From an uncultured Pelagibacteraceae bacterium (GTDB taxonomy: Bacteria > Pseudomonadota > Alphaproteobacteria > Pelagibacterales > Pelagibacteraceae), in assembly GCA_902624185.1 (NCBI GenBank), contig CACNWU010000001.1, positions 68,085 through 132,063 of the forward strand: 63,979 nt of DNA, read 5' to 3'. The position numbers were made by a program, and so were the translations under genes. Numbering within the stretch: the first letter of the stretch is position 1; each line of letters opens with the position of its first letter. The notes beneath the pieces were generated by a model. The model made no database searches. It saw only the letters and a program-made list of their open reading frames with translations, and was not told the origin of the DNA. Below are positions 39,459 through 47,747 of the stretch, one piece after another.

Positions 39459-40160
39459 ATGAGAAATTTTTTTAGATTGTTTGTCCCGTTAATAATTAAT
39501 CCTTATTACTATATAAAAAAAATCAAAAAAAGATCTATTAAAAATTTTTTTGAATATGAAAATAAACCTTATAACCGAATAAGTCTTATATCCCTTGCTA
39601 TTTCAAAAATAATTTCAAAAAAAGGTTTTGAAAACTGTAATTATTTAGAAATTGGTTGTTTCGATAATAAAGCTTTTGACACAATACCACTACCCCTCTC
39701 GCAAAAAATTGGTATTGATCCTTTAAGAGGTGGCACCCACAGGATGACTAGTGACGAATTTTTTTCAAAAAATGAAAAATTTTTTGATGTAATTTTTATT
39801 GATGGTTTACATACTTATGACCAATGTAGCAAAGACTGTATTAACGCCATGAAATTTTTAGATACAAACGGTCTCATAATTCTACATGATATGTTGCCTA
39901 GATCAAAAACAGAAGAAACACAAAAATTTTCTGGTGATGCTTGGAAAGTTGCTGTCGATTTGAGTAAATCTGAAAATTTAGAGTTTATAATTGCTAATAT
40001 TGATCAAGGTGTAGGTTTAATTAAAACTAGAGCAAATTCAAAATATATAAAGCAAAATGATATAAAAGATAAAAAATTCAACGATTACAAAGAAACTTAT
40101 TACCATCAGTTGCCTATATCAAACATTGAAAATGCACTAAATTTTATTAAATTAGATTAA
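39459..40160 (+). CDS. Class I SAM-dependent methyltransferase
   Basis: 233 residues. SAM-binding motif I NYLEIGCFDNKAF, then IGIDPLRGGTHRMTSDEFF, and the DVIFIDGLHTYDQCSKDCINAMKFLDTNGLIILHDMLP segment typical of the Methyltransf_24 group. N-terminal 40 residues are basic and hydrophobic (FRLFVPLIINPYYYIKKIKKRS), possibly a membrane-surface anchor. Substrate unknown. Immediately followed, with no gap, by a 2OG-Fe(II) dioxygenase, so the two probably act on the same target. DGLHTY methyltransferases are frequent in surface-glycan loci. Confidence 0.82.
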   Translation: MRNFFRLFVPLIINPYYYIKKIKKRSIKNFFEYENKPYNRISLISLAISKIISKKGFENCNYLEIGCFDNKAFDTIPLPLSQKIGIDPLRGGTHRMTSDEFFSKNEKFFDVIFIDGLHTYDQCSKDCINAMKFLDTNGLIILHDMLPRSKTEETQKFSGDAWKVAVDLSKSENLEFIIANIDQGVGLIKTRANSKYIKQNDIKDKKFNDYKETYYHQLPISNIENALNFIKLD

Positions 40161-40961
40161 ATGAAAATCATAAATGAAAGATATAATGATTTAAGCAAAT
40201 TTAGCTCTAACTTTAAAAATCAAAAACCGTTTCCTCACGTTATTTTAGATGATTTTCTTGATAAAGATTTCTTTAAAGATCTTGATGTCGAAAAAATTGA
40301 AGTAAATAAAAATAAAGGAACAAATTTTCAAACTGATATTGAAAGAAATAAATGGGCAAGCAAAAATGTAGAATTGTCCGAAACAATCTCGTTAATAGTT
40401 AATGAACTTTATAAGGATAAATTTGTTAAAAACTTACAAACACTTACAAATATCAATGATTTATTTTCAACAGATGTTGGAAATGTTGAGCTTGCGAATT
40501 ATCATGAAATGTATGAGTCGGGTTTTTTAGGTACTCATGTAGATCATTCATCAGAACCAACTACTGGCTTACCACATGTTTTAAATATAATTTTATATTT
40601 ATCTAAAGATTGGAAAAAATCTTGGGGAGGTTCGACTGTTTTTGCTAACAAAGACGGAACAAAAATTGAGAAAACTATAGATTATATTCCTAACAGGGCA
40701 GTAATTTTTTTACACTCTCCCTTCACATTTCATGGAGTCACAAAAATTGAAAACAATCTTAGAAAAAGATCTACTATTTATGTTGATTACTATTCAAAAA
40801 GCAAGAGTCCTTATTCTCACCTTGATCTTAATTTTAAGAATGTTTGGTTTAAACATCCCACTACATTTATCTTACCCAATTTCAAAGATTATTTTCCAAA
40901 AAAAAATAGAAAATATTTAAATAAAATGCTCAAGCACAAAATAAAATCTTTATTAGCCTAA
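40161..40961 (+). CDS. 2OG-Fe(II) oxygenase (prolyl 4-hydroxylase-like)
   Basis: 266 residues. Iron ligands are His126-x-Asp128 (GTHVDH) and His191 (FTFHGVTK); Arg203 (RKRSTIYVDYYS) is the likely 2-oxoglutarate contact. NWGGSTV-like WGGSTVF and IPNRAVIF fit the jelly-roll core. Hydroxylation or oxidative demethylation of an unknown substrate. The ATG follows the stop of the methyltransferase gene directly. Overlaps the convergent thioesterase by 4 bp. Confidence 0.85.
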   Translation: MKIINERYNDLSKFSSNFKNQKPFPHVILDDFLDKDFFKDLDVEKIEVNKNKGTNFQTDIERNKWASKNVELSETISLIVNELYKDKFVKNLQTLTNINDLFSTDVGNVELANYHEMYESGFLGTHVDHSSEPTTGLPHVLNIILYLSKDWKKSWGGSTVFANKDGTKIEKTIDYIPNRAVIFLHSPFTFHGVTKIENNLRKRSTIYVDYYSKSKSPYSHLDLNFKNVWFKHPTTFILPNFKDYFPKKNRKYLNKMLKHKIKSLLA

Positions 40962-41380
40962 ATCTTGATACTATCACAAAAAAAAGGTTTAAATTTTATA
41001 TAAATTTCTTCTGGAATTTTAACAGGCTTTCCGTCTTTATTAACAAAAACTAAATGTACTTTTGCTTCTGCAATATCATTCTTATCTCTAGTTATAAATT
41101 GATTCATGAAAAAAGACGTCTTAGATATAGATTTTATAAATGTTCTTATCATTAGATTATCTTCAAGGTGAGCAGGTGCTTTATATTCTATATTACATGA
41201 CTTGACTATTATTAGAGAATTAAAATCATTTTGAATTTTTTTGTTACTAAAACCAATACTAAAAAGAGCTTCTGTTCTAGCTCTTTCTAAAAATTTTAAA
41301 TAATTTGCATAATAAACTACTCCACCAGAGTCGGTATCTTCATAATATACTTTTAATTTATGAAAAAAATTATCGTGCAT
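40958..41380 (-). CDS. YbgC/FadM family acyl-CoA thioesterase
   Basis: 140 residues, hotdog fold. The catalytic motif YYEDTDSGGVVYYANYLKFLERARTEAL is diagnostic (Asp of ED-TD-x-GGVVYHxNYL). Hydrolyses acyl-CoA or acyl-ACP. In many proteobacteria ybgC sits with tol-pal; here it stands alone between a dioxygenase and DUF3047, convergent with the former. Confidence 0.9.
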   Translation of the reverse strand: MHDNFFHKLKVYYEDTDSGGVVYYANYLKFLERARTEALFSIGFSNKKIQNDFNSLIIVKSCNIEYKAPAHLEDNLMIRTFIKSISKTSFFMNQFITRDKNDIAEAKVHLVFVNKDGKPVKIPEEIYIKFKPFFCDSIKI

Positions 41381-41406
41381 TAAAAGAAATTATAACAAAA
41401 AATCAT

Positions 41407-42057
41407 TTATTCTGAAGAGAAATAGACATTCTGGTAATATGCAATAGCCTCTTTTTTAGAATTATCTGTGTCTGACATAATTGCTAAACCATCTAATGTG
41501 TCCACATCTAAGTTATGAAACCTTTTAAAATCTTCTTTTACATTTGCTTTAACGGTTACCCATTTATTCAAATCCGTTTTAGTGCTAGCCAATACATAAT
41601 CTATTGATTTTTTTGTATATGGACTTGGTGAATTAAACCCAATTTTGTTATTACTAGAAAAAACGTAATTAATTGCTCTATTTGATAATGGTGTTGCTCC
41701 TGTTTTTTTGATTACAAATACCCTGGCTGCAAAATCATGACCTTTTTTTGTATTTTCTTTGATTCCCAACAAATCTTTTTCTATTTTCCAAGTGATATTG
41801 ATAAACGGAGTTTTATTAAGATTAATTTTTATCTCTTTTCCCAATCCCGAAGCTGAATTATCTGCTACAGCTTTAAAAAAATTACCATTCTCATTCGATC
41901 CGTGAGAATAAATTGTTTTATTATCAGCCCCTCTTACTTTTCTCACCTCTAAAGAAGAAAGTTCGGTTTTACTGAAGCTAAATACTCTTACTTCTCCAGT
42001 GAAACCTAAATTTACAGATGCTAACCAAATTATAAAAACTCTAATTATAAAATTCAT
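41407..42057 (-). CDS. DUF3047 family exported protein
   Basis: 216 residues with an N-terminal signal sequence (MNFIIRVFIIWLASVNLGFTG). The core contains ITWKIEKDLLGI, KGHDFAARVFVI, NYVFSS and a C-terminal LDGLAIMSDTDNSKKEAIAYYQNVYF, as I recall from the DUF3047 family. Probable periplasmic beta-sandwich protein, function unknown. 26 bp after the thioesterase gene in opposite order; upstream a TTGTCA -35-like element is present but no clear -10. Confidence 0.78.
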   Translation of the reverse strand: MNFIIRVFIIWLASVNLGFTGEVRVFSFSKTELSSLEVRKVRGADNKTIYSHGSNENGNFFKAVADNSASGLGKEIKINLNKTPFINITWKIEKDLLGIKENTKKGHDFAARVFVIKKTGATPLSNRAINYVFSSNNKIGFNSPSPYTKKSIDYVLASTKTDLNKWVTVKANVKEDFKRFHNLDVDTLDGLAIMSDTDNSKKEAIAYYQNVYFSSE

Positions 42058-42140
42058 AACTTTAATAAAAAAATGTTAATACATTATTTTGACAAGATTT
42101 AAACATCCAAAAATCAACTTTTAACTCTAAATATTAAGCT

Positions 42141-42278
42141 ATGAAGACAATTTCAATTTTTATACTCTTAATTTACTGGTCAATTATGATTTTTGCTCCA
42201 GTAATGTCTAAAGATATAAAGTTAAGCAGAGCCAAGATAAATAATACTAAAATATTAGACCAAAAACCTAAAAGTTAA
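42141..42278 (+). CDS. Small exported or membrane-anchored peptide, 45 residues
   Basis: ATG at 42141, TAA at 42276. Hydrophobic residues 3-20 (TISIFILLIYWSIMIFAPVM) are followed by SKDIKLSRAKINNTKI and a basic QKPKS end. This is either a signal peptide with a 25-residue basic secreted product or a membrane-anchored peptide. It lies between the divergent DUF3047 gene and the convergent SDR, and overlaps the SDR stop codon by 3 bp. No homologue recognised. Confidence 0.5.
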   Translation: MKTISIFILLIYWSIMIFAPVMSKDIKLSRAKINNTKILDQKPKS

Positions 42279-43027
42279 TAGGTCGATCTACCACCGCTTA
42301 TGTCAAAAACAGCTGCTGTAGAAAAGGTATTTTCTTCAGATGATAGCCAGCAAACTAATGATGTAAATTCTTCAACTTCAAGAAATCGGCCTCTAGGCAC
42401 TTTTGATAGCATTCTTTGAACATGTTCTTTGGTCATTTGATCCAAAATTCTAGTTTTAGCTCCAGCAGGTGTCACTGCATTGACAGCAATATTCTTATCA
42501 GCTAGCTCTTTCCCTAGAGATTTAGTTAAACCGATAGCTCCAGCTTTGCCAACACTATAAGCACTAGCGTTAGCATTTCCATCTTTTCCTGCTACTGACG
42601 CAACATTGACTATTCTTCCATAGTTATTTTTAATCATATTTGGCACTACTGTTTTACAGCAGTTAAAAGTCCCCATCAGATTTATATCAACAACTTTTTT
42701 CCACATTTCAACATCGTATTCCCACAGAGCAGCAGTAGGCCCTGTTATACCAGCATTATTAATCAAGATATCAATATTAGATTCTTTTGTAATATTCTTT
42801 ATACAACTTTCAACTTCTTTAAAATTTGACACATCAACAATGTTTGAACTTAAGTTTGGATTGTTTAAATCCTCAATGGCTTTTTTAAGCATTTTTGAGT
42901 CTATATCCCATATTATAACATTAGCACCTGACTCTAAAAATCTTTTTGCAATATCTAAACCAAAACCTTGTGCGCCTCCAGTAATTAAAGCAGTTCTGTT
43001 TTTAAAATCAAAAGTAATTTTATCCAT
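42275..43027 (-). CDS. Short-chain dehydrogenase/reductase (SDR)
   Basis: 250 residues, classical SDR. NAD(P)-binding TGGAQGFGLDIA, NNAGIT, catalytic Ser in VASVAGKDGNANASAYSVGKAG (YxxxK = YSVGK), C-terminal DISGGRSTY. The Asp in VIIWDID after the second strand suggests NAD preference. Substrate unknown. It is 4 bp after the NCS1 permease gene, which suggests it oxidises something imported by that carrier or by the TRAP system. Confidence 0.92.
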   Translation of the reverse strand: MDKITFDFKNRTALITGGAQGFGLDIAKRFLESGANVIIWDIDSKMLKKAIEDLNNPNLSSNIVDVSNFKEVESCIKNITKESNIDILINNAGITGPTAALWEYDVEMWKKVVDINLMGTFNCCKTVVPNMIKNNYGRIVNVASVAGKDGNANASAYSVGKAGAIGLTKSLGKELADKNIAVNAVTPAGAKTRILDQMTKEHVQRMLSKVPRGRFLEVEEFTSLVCWLSSEENTFSTAAVFDISGGRSTY

Positions 43028-43031
43028 TTAA

Positions 43032-44489
43032 TTATTTTTTTGTCATTAAGTAATATGTTAAGGCTGCGATAAAAGCACCTATAATCCATGAATAGGATTG
43101 AGCAAACATTAAATTTGAGTTCCAAATAGTAGATGCAGAAAAAATAAATCCTAAGATCAAAGAATAAACTCCTTTAATATGCCATCCACCAGAATAATAA
43201 TAGGAACCACTATTTTCAATTGAGTGAATGTCTTTATTATTTAATTTTCTTTTATTAATTAAATAAAAATCGACAATCATGATTCCGAATAATGGACCAA
43301 AAAATGAACCGAAAGTATCGACAAAAGAAAGAATTCCTATTTGACTCAAAAAAGTCAGCCAAAAAATAGAAATTACAAAACTGAAAATAGCTATTATAAA
43401 ACTTGAGCTTTTAAATGATAGAGAAGACGGCATCAAATTAATAAGTGTATACTGAGATGGAATAAAACTAGCTATTAGGTTTGTTGATAATGAAGCAATA
43501 ATAACAATGAATAGAACTAGAATTGTGATTAATAAATTATCTGATTTTCCAATTATATCCATTGGGTTAGTAAATATTCTAGTTAAATTATCAGGATCTT
43601 GTTTTAAAAAAACATCAGCACCAATAACTATAAACAATGAAAAAAATGAAAAAATTATTAAATTTAATAATAAGCTTATATTGCCTTTTTTAAGTTCTTT
43701 TTCATTTTTAACATATCTAGAAAAATCACCAAAACTTAAAATAGTTATTGAAAAGTAAGCGAATATAGTAATCGCCACAGTTAATAGTGGTCCAATATTG
43801 TTTACATTAATTAAGCTTTCAAAACTCAGTGAATTGATAAAAGTTTCACCTGTCAATTTTACATCATTTAAAAGAATTGTTAGAAAAAAGAAAGTCATTC
43901 CAAAATAAACTACCAAAGCTGAAAAATTTATTAATTTTTTATTAAATGCCATACCAATATTAAACAAAAGTGTTTGAAAAATTATCGCTATAATAATTGA
44001 AACCCAATCAATAAGATTTAAACCTATTAAAAATGTTAAAAAAATATCTTGGTCTAAAAGCGTTGGCTCTATAGAAAAAATTGTTATTCTTACAAGATAA
44101 CCCATTGCCTTTGCTAAAAAATAAGTCTGAATACCAAACATGAATATTCCAACTAAACCTCTCAAAAAACCAAAATACTTTGCTCCACTTATTCCTAAAG
44201 ATGATCTCAATAAAACAACAAAAGGAAGTCCAAACTTTTGTGAAGGTTGACCGATTAAATTAGAAAAAATATAAACAAATAAAGAACCTAAAATACTTCC
44301 AATTAAAACAACTAAAGTATTTAAATCATAAATAAGATAAAGAGATGTGATTAATGAAAATCCGACAACACTTTGAATATTCACTCCCCAAAAACAAAAT
44401 AAATCTTTCCAATCCCAATTTTTTTCACTAGGATTAACTGAAACTAGATCCCAGTTAATGAGTGTTTTTTTTGAATTTTGTTGACTCAC
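43032..44489 (-). CDS. NCS1-family nucleobase/allantoin-type permease
   Basis: 485 residues, about 12 membrane helices. WKDLFCFWGVNIQSVVGF, FGLPFVVLLRSSLGISGAKYFGFLRGLVGIFMFGIQTYFLAKAM and LSFGDFSRYVKN fit the NCS1 cation symporters (cytosine, uracil, hydantoin, allantoin). Substrate not fixed by what I can see. It is 25 bp after the dctM stop in the same direction, so it may be part of the TRAP operon. Confidence 0.85.
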   Translation of the reverse strand: MSQQNSKKTLINWDLVSVNPSEKNWDWKDLFCFWGVNIQSVVGFSLITSLYLIYDLNTLVVLIGSILGSLFVYIFSNLIGQPSQKFGLPFVVLLRSSLGISGAKYFGFLRGLVGIFMFGIQTYFLAKAMGYLVRITIFSIEPTLLDQDIFLTFLIGLNLIDWVSIIIAIIFQTLLFNIGMAFNKKLINFSALVVYFGMTFFFLTILLNDVKLTGETFINSLSFESLINVNNIGPLLTVAITIFAYFSITILSFGDFSRYVKNEKELKKGNISLLLNLIIFSFFSLFIVIGADVFLKQDPDNLTRIFTNPMDIIGKSDNLLITILVLFIVIIASLSTNLIASFIPSQYTLINLMPSSLSFKSSSFIIAIFSFVISIFWLTFLSQIGILSFVDTFGSFFGPLFGIMIVDFYLINKRKLNNKDIHSIENSGSYYYSGGWHIKGVYSLILGFIFSASTIWNSNLMFAQSYSWIIGAFIAALTYYLMTKK

Positions 44490-44514
44490 TTAAACAATAT
44501 AGAACTTAAATATT

Positions 44515-45849
44515 CTACTGTCCATACAAGAGAGTTGGAAGCCACAGGGCAATCTTAGGAAATATAATAATTAAAACTAATCCAATTACTTGAAGCACCA
44601 TAAATTGCATCATCCCGTAATAAATATCTTTAAGATCCCACTCTGGTACAACTCCTTTAAGGAAATATGCTGATAAAGCTACTGGTGGAGAAAGCCAGGC
44701 GGTTTGTAGATTAACGGCTACTAAAATCGCAAACCAAGTTAAGTTAAACCCTAATGCCTCTACTAGTGGTAAAATTATTGGAACTATAATCATTACAATT
44801 GGGACCCACTCTAAAGGCCATCCAAGCAAAAATATCATAACCATTATCATTGCTAGAATTAAATATTTGTTCATTTCTAGTCCCAATAAAAATTCTGTTA
44901 ATAAAGTTGGAGTTCCTAATCTGGCAAAAACTGCACCAAAAAAGTTTGAAGCTGCAACAAGAACCATTATTAAAGCAGTAATTTCCAAAGTTTTAACTAA
45001 TGCTTCTTGTAATTTTGGAAATGTTAATTTTTTATAAGCTAGTGAGAGAAGTAATGCGCCCATTGCACCACAACCTGCTGCTTCTGTTGGAGTAGCAAAG
45101 CCAAATAAAATACTTCCTAAAGCTGCAAATACTAAAGCAGCAGGTGGAACTAATCCTAAAAAAAATTCTATCCACACATCTTTCATGCTAGCAGCTCTCA
45201 TTTCGTCTGGTACTACTGGACCTAATTTAGGATTAATCATACATCTAATTGTAGTGTACCCAGCGTATAAACTTGCAAGCAAAATACCTGGTAATATTGC
45301 AGCTGCAAACAAGTCAATTACAGGAATTTCCATAATTGGTCCCATTACAACAAGCATAATACTTGGTGGAATTAATATTCCGAGTGTGCCACCAGCTGTA
45401 ATGGTACCTGCTGCTAGTCTCACATCGTAACCAGATCTATTCATTGATTTTGCAGCCATAATTCCAAGTATTGTTACAGATGCTCCTACAATTCCTGTTG
45501 CAGCTGCAAATATCACAGAAACAAATAAAACTGCGTAATATAAAGAGCCCTTAACTTTTGCTAGCATCATTTGAAATGCTGAAAATAATCTTTCCATTAA
45601 TCCAGCTTGTTCCATCATAATACCCATAAAGACAAAGAGTGGCACGGCCGCGAGTGTTTGCTCTGTCATAACCATAGAAAATTGGAGGGTCATTAAATAA
45701 AAAACTAATTTTCCAAATCCAAGATAACCAAATACAAATCCTAAAAATATTAAAGTAAATGAAATTGGAAATCCGACAAAAATTGCAAAAAGCATTACGC
45801 CAACAAGAATAAAACCTAAAATTGCTGGATCTATAAATTCAGCTATCAT
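44515..45849 (-). CDS. dctM: TRAP transporter large permease (DctM family)
   Basis: 444 residues, about 12 helices. FVGFPISFTLIFLGFVFGYLGFG, MGIMMEQAGLMERLF, TAGGTLGILIPPSIMLVVMGP, GFATPTEAAGCGAMGALLLS and NLQTAWLSPPVALSAYFLKGV are DctM features. Sodium-driven uptake of an organic acid. Overlaps dctQ by 4 bp. Confidence 0.95.
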   Translation of the reverse strand: MIAEFIDPAILGFILVGVMLFAIFVGFPISFTLIFLGFVFGYLGFGKLVFYLMTLQFSMVMTEQTLAAVPLFVFMGIMMEQAGLMERLFSAFQMMLAKVKGSLYYAVLFVSVIFAAATGIVGASVTILGIMAAKSMNRSGYDVRLAAGTITAGGTLGILIPPSIMLVVMGPIMEIPVIDLFAAAILPGILLASLYAGYTTIRCMINPKLGPVVPDEMRAASMKDVWIEFFLGLVPPAALVFAALGSILFGFATPTEAAGCGAMGALLLSLAYKKLTFPKLQEALVKTLEITALIMVLVAASNFFGAVFARLGTPTLLTEFLLGLEMNKYLILAMIMVMIFLLGWPLEWVPIVMIIVPIILPLVEALGFNLTWFAILVAVNLQTAWLSPPVALSAYFLKGVVPEWDLKDIYYGMMQFMVLQVIGLVLIIIFPKIALWLPTLLYGQ

Positions 45850-46460
45850 TTATCTTCTCCTGGCCATTCACCTTTTCTAGCTGCCCAATAACTTTTGAAT
45901 AATTCGGAAATACCTTGTATTAATAAAAAAATTATACCAATTAATAAACATGTTTTGATTGGCCACATATATGGCATCCAAGTAGTATCCATTCCTCTTT
46001 CACCTCTTTGAATAGACTCTCCTACATATCCAATTGTCATATAAAGAAAGACAATTAATCCAGGAAAATAAAATATGAGATATAACCAAAAATCTATCAA
46101 TCCTTGATTTTTAGTTTTAAAATTTCTGTACAAGAAGTCCGCTCTAATATGAACTCCTCTTGAAAGAGCATATCCGGCACCCAACATAAAAAGAGCACCG
46201 TATAAAAAACGACTTATATCGTAAGCCCAAATAGTTGGAGCTAAAAATAATTTTCTTGCTAAAACTTCGTAGGTCATTGCAAATATTAATGGCATCAATA
46301 TCCAGCAGACTATGTTTCCAATCCACTTACTAAACTTATCAATATTTACAATTGATTTTGCCATCCAAGTTGGCATGTCGTCTGGCATTTTTGACGAACC
46401 ACCTCGCCTTTCAGCGATCATTTCATCTGATATGTCTAGTTTACCCGGTTCTTCTGCCAT
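45846..46460 (-). CDS. dctQ: TRAP transporter small permease (DctQ family)
   Basis: 204 residues, four helices with a long cytoplasmic N-terminus (residues 1-35, acidic then PDDMPTWMAK). YEVLARKLFLAPTIWAYDISRFLYGALFMLGAGYALSRGVHIRADFLY is the DctQ core signature. Pairs with DctM in the membrane. A perfect hairpin with a T-run separates it from dctP, so its expression is probably lower than that of the binding protein. Confidence 0.93.
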   Translation of the reverse strand: MAEEPGKLDISDEMIAERRGGSSKMPDDMPTWMAKSIVNIDKFSKWIGNIVCWILMPLIFAMTYEVLARKLFLAPTIWAYDISRFLYGALFMLGAGYALSRGVHIRADFLYRNFKTKNQGLIDFWLYLIFYFPGLIVFLYMTIGYVGESIQRGERGMDTTWMPYMWPIKTCLLIGIIFLLIQGISELFKSYWAARKGEWPGEDK

Positions 46461-46471
46461 AAAATTTTGAT

Positions 46472-46510
46472 TAAAAAAAATTAGAGCGGACTTTAAAAGT
46501 CCGCTCTAAT
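46472..46510 (-). terminator. Rho-independent terminator between dctP and dctQ
   Basis: On the minus strand, a perfect 13-bp stem with arms ATTAGAGCGGACT/AGTCCGCTCTAAT (46510-46498 and 46492-46480) around a 5-nt loop is followed at once by eight Ts. It lies in the 69-bp gap after the dctP stop. Partial termination here would leave dctP mRNA in excess over dctQM, as expected for a binding-protein-dependent transporter. Confidence 0.8.
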
Positions 46511-46529
46511 AAATAATATTAATTACCGA

Positions 46530-47624
46530 TTACTTTAATGTTGCTGCGTGAGCCATTCCTAGCTTCGCATTTGACATTTGAGCACCACTCCAGAATGGAA
46601 CAGCTATATCAGCAAATTTTTTCATAGAATTATAAACTTCATTGAAAAATTTGTTCTCTGCAGCGTTCTTGTTTAAAGAAGCTTTTGCAGCTGCCATATA
46701 TTCAGTGAAATAATCAGAAGGTGTATCTTCTAAAATTACTCCATGCTTTGTAGTAAGCTCTTGTAAAGCTTTTCCGTTTTCATAGATTCTGTAACTTAAA
46801 GATTTAGCTAATGAAGCATTAGCAGCAACTTCAAGTGACTTCTTCTCATGAGCAGACATAGCATTGTAAGTTTTTCCAGTAATATAAAAGTCAGCATTTA
46901 CGACTACTTGGTGTAAACCTTGTAAGTAATAATGCTTTAACACTTTTTGGAAACCAAAAGTTAAATCTGGTTTTGGACAACACCATTCAGCAGCATCGAT
47001 AGTTCCTGCTTCTAAAGCTGGCAAAATATCTCCACCACCCATAGCAACAGATGCTATACCAATGTCTTTATAAGTTTGTCCAGGAATTCCTGGAGGAGTT
47101 CTGAATTTATATTTTCTAAAATCAGCCATATCTTTTATTGGTTTTGGAAACCAACCTAAAGCTTCTGGGCCAACTGGTTGAATCATAAATCCTTTGATAT
47201 CTCTTCCCATCTCTTTCCATAGTTGGTCGTATAATTCTTTACCACCACCATATTGAAACCAAGATAAAAATGCGATGTTATCAATACCTACTCCACCACC
47301 AGCTACTGGCGAACCAAATAACATAGCAGCAGGATGGTCACCTGACCAGTAGTGAGTCCATGCGAATCCACAGTCGATCAGACCTTTGTCAACAGCATCT
47401 AGAGTTTCCTTAACTCCAACAACAGCGCCCGCAGGTAAAATTTCGAATTTTAACGAACCAGCTGTCAATTCTGTAACAGTATCAGTAAAGTCCTTTAACA
47501 TCTTAACTTCATCAGCTTTAGTGTTAAGAACTGTCTGACATTTAAGTGTTTTTGCAGCGTTAGCACTTGAAGTGAAACCAAGTACCAAAATCGTTGCAAA
47601 TAACATTGAAATGATTTTTTTCAT
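46530..47624 (-). CDS. TRAP transporter solute-binding protein (TakP-like)
   Basis: 364 residues, signal peptide cleaved after about residue 23 (SSANA). KADEVKMLKDFTDTVTELTAGSLKFEILPAGAVVGVKETLDAVDKGLIDCGFAW, the substrate-Arg segment KYKFRTPPGIPGQ and GTIDAAEWCCPKPDLTFGFQKVLKHYY fit the TakP/2-oxoacid-type DctP family. Periplasmic binding protein for an organic acid; some relatives take sulfonates or C3-C5 oxoacids, but no substrate is evident. Starts the operon dctP-dctQ-dctM-NCS1-SDR and diverges from the GMC oxidoreductase gene. Confidence 0.93.
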   Translation of the reverse strand: MKKIISMLFATILVLGFTSSANAAKTLKCQTVLNTKADEVKMLKDFTDTVTELTAGSLKFEILPAGAVVGVKETLDAVDKGLIDCGFAWTHYWSGDHPAAMLFGSPVAGGGVGIDNIAFLSWFQYGGGKELYDQLWKEMGRDIKGFMIQPVGPEALGWFPKPIKDMADFRKYKFRTPPGIPGQTYKDIGIASVAMGGGDILPALEAGTIDAAEWCCPKPDLTFGFQKVLKHYYLQGLHQVVVNADFYITGKTYNAMSAHEKKSLEVAANASLAKSLSYRIYENGKALQELTTKHGVILEDTPSDYFTEYMAAAKASLNKNAAENKFFNEVYNSMKKFADIAVPFWSGAQMSNAKLGMAHAATLK

Positions 47625-47747
47625 TATATTTCCTCTTGTTAGTTAAATTTAACGTGTGCATACAATCAGAAAAATATAGCTGACACAAGTGACAATTGAG
47701 AGATATATGTATAAATATCAAATAAAAAAAAAAGTATTCAACTACAA

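Noticed and set aside
42089-42094. Perfect TTGACA upstream of the 45-residue ORF
   Set aside because: No acceptable -10 element at 16-18 nt; not called as a promoter.
47689-47715. GTGACA-15 nt-TATAAA ahead of the GMC gene
   Set aside because: Spacer too short and -35 imperfect; mentioned in the gene entry only.
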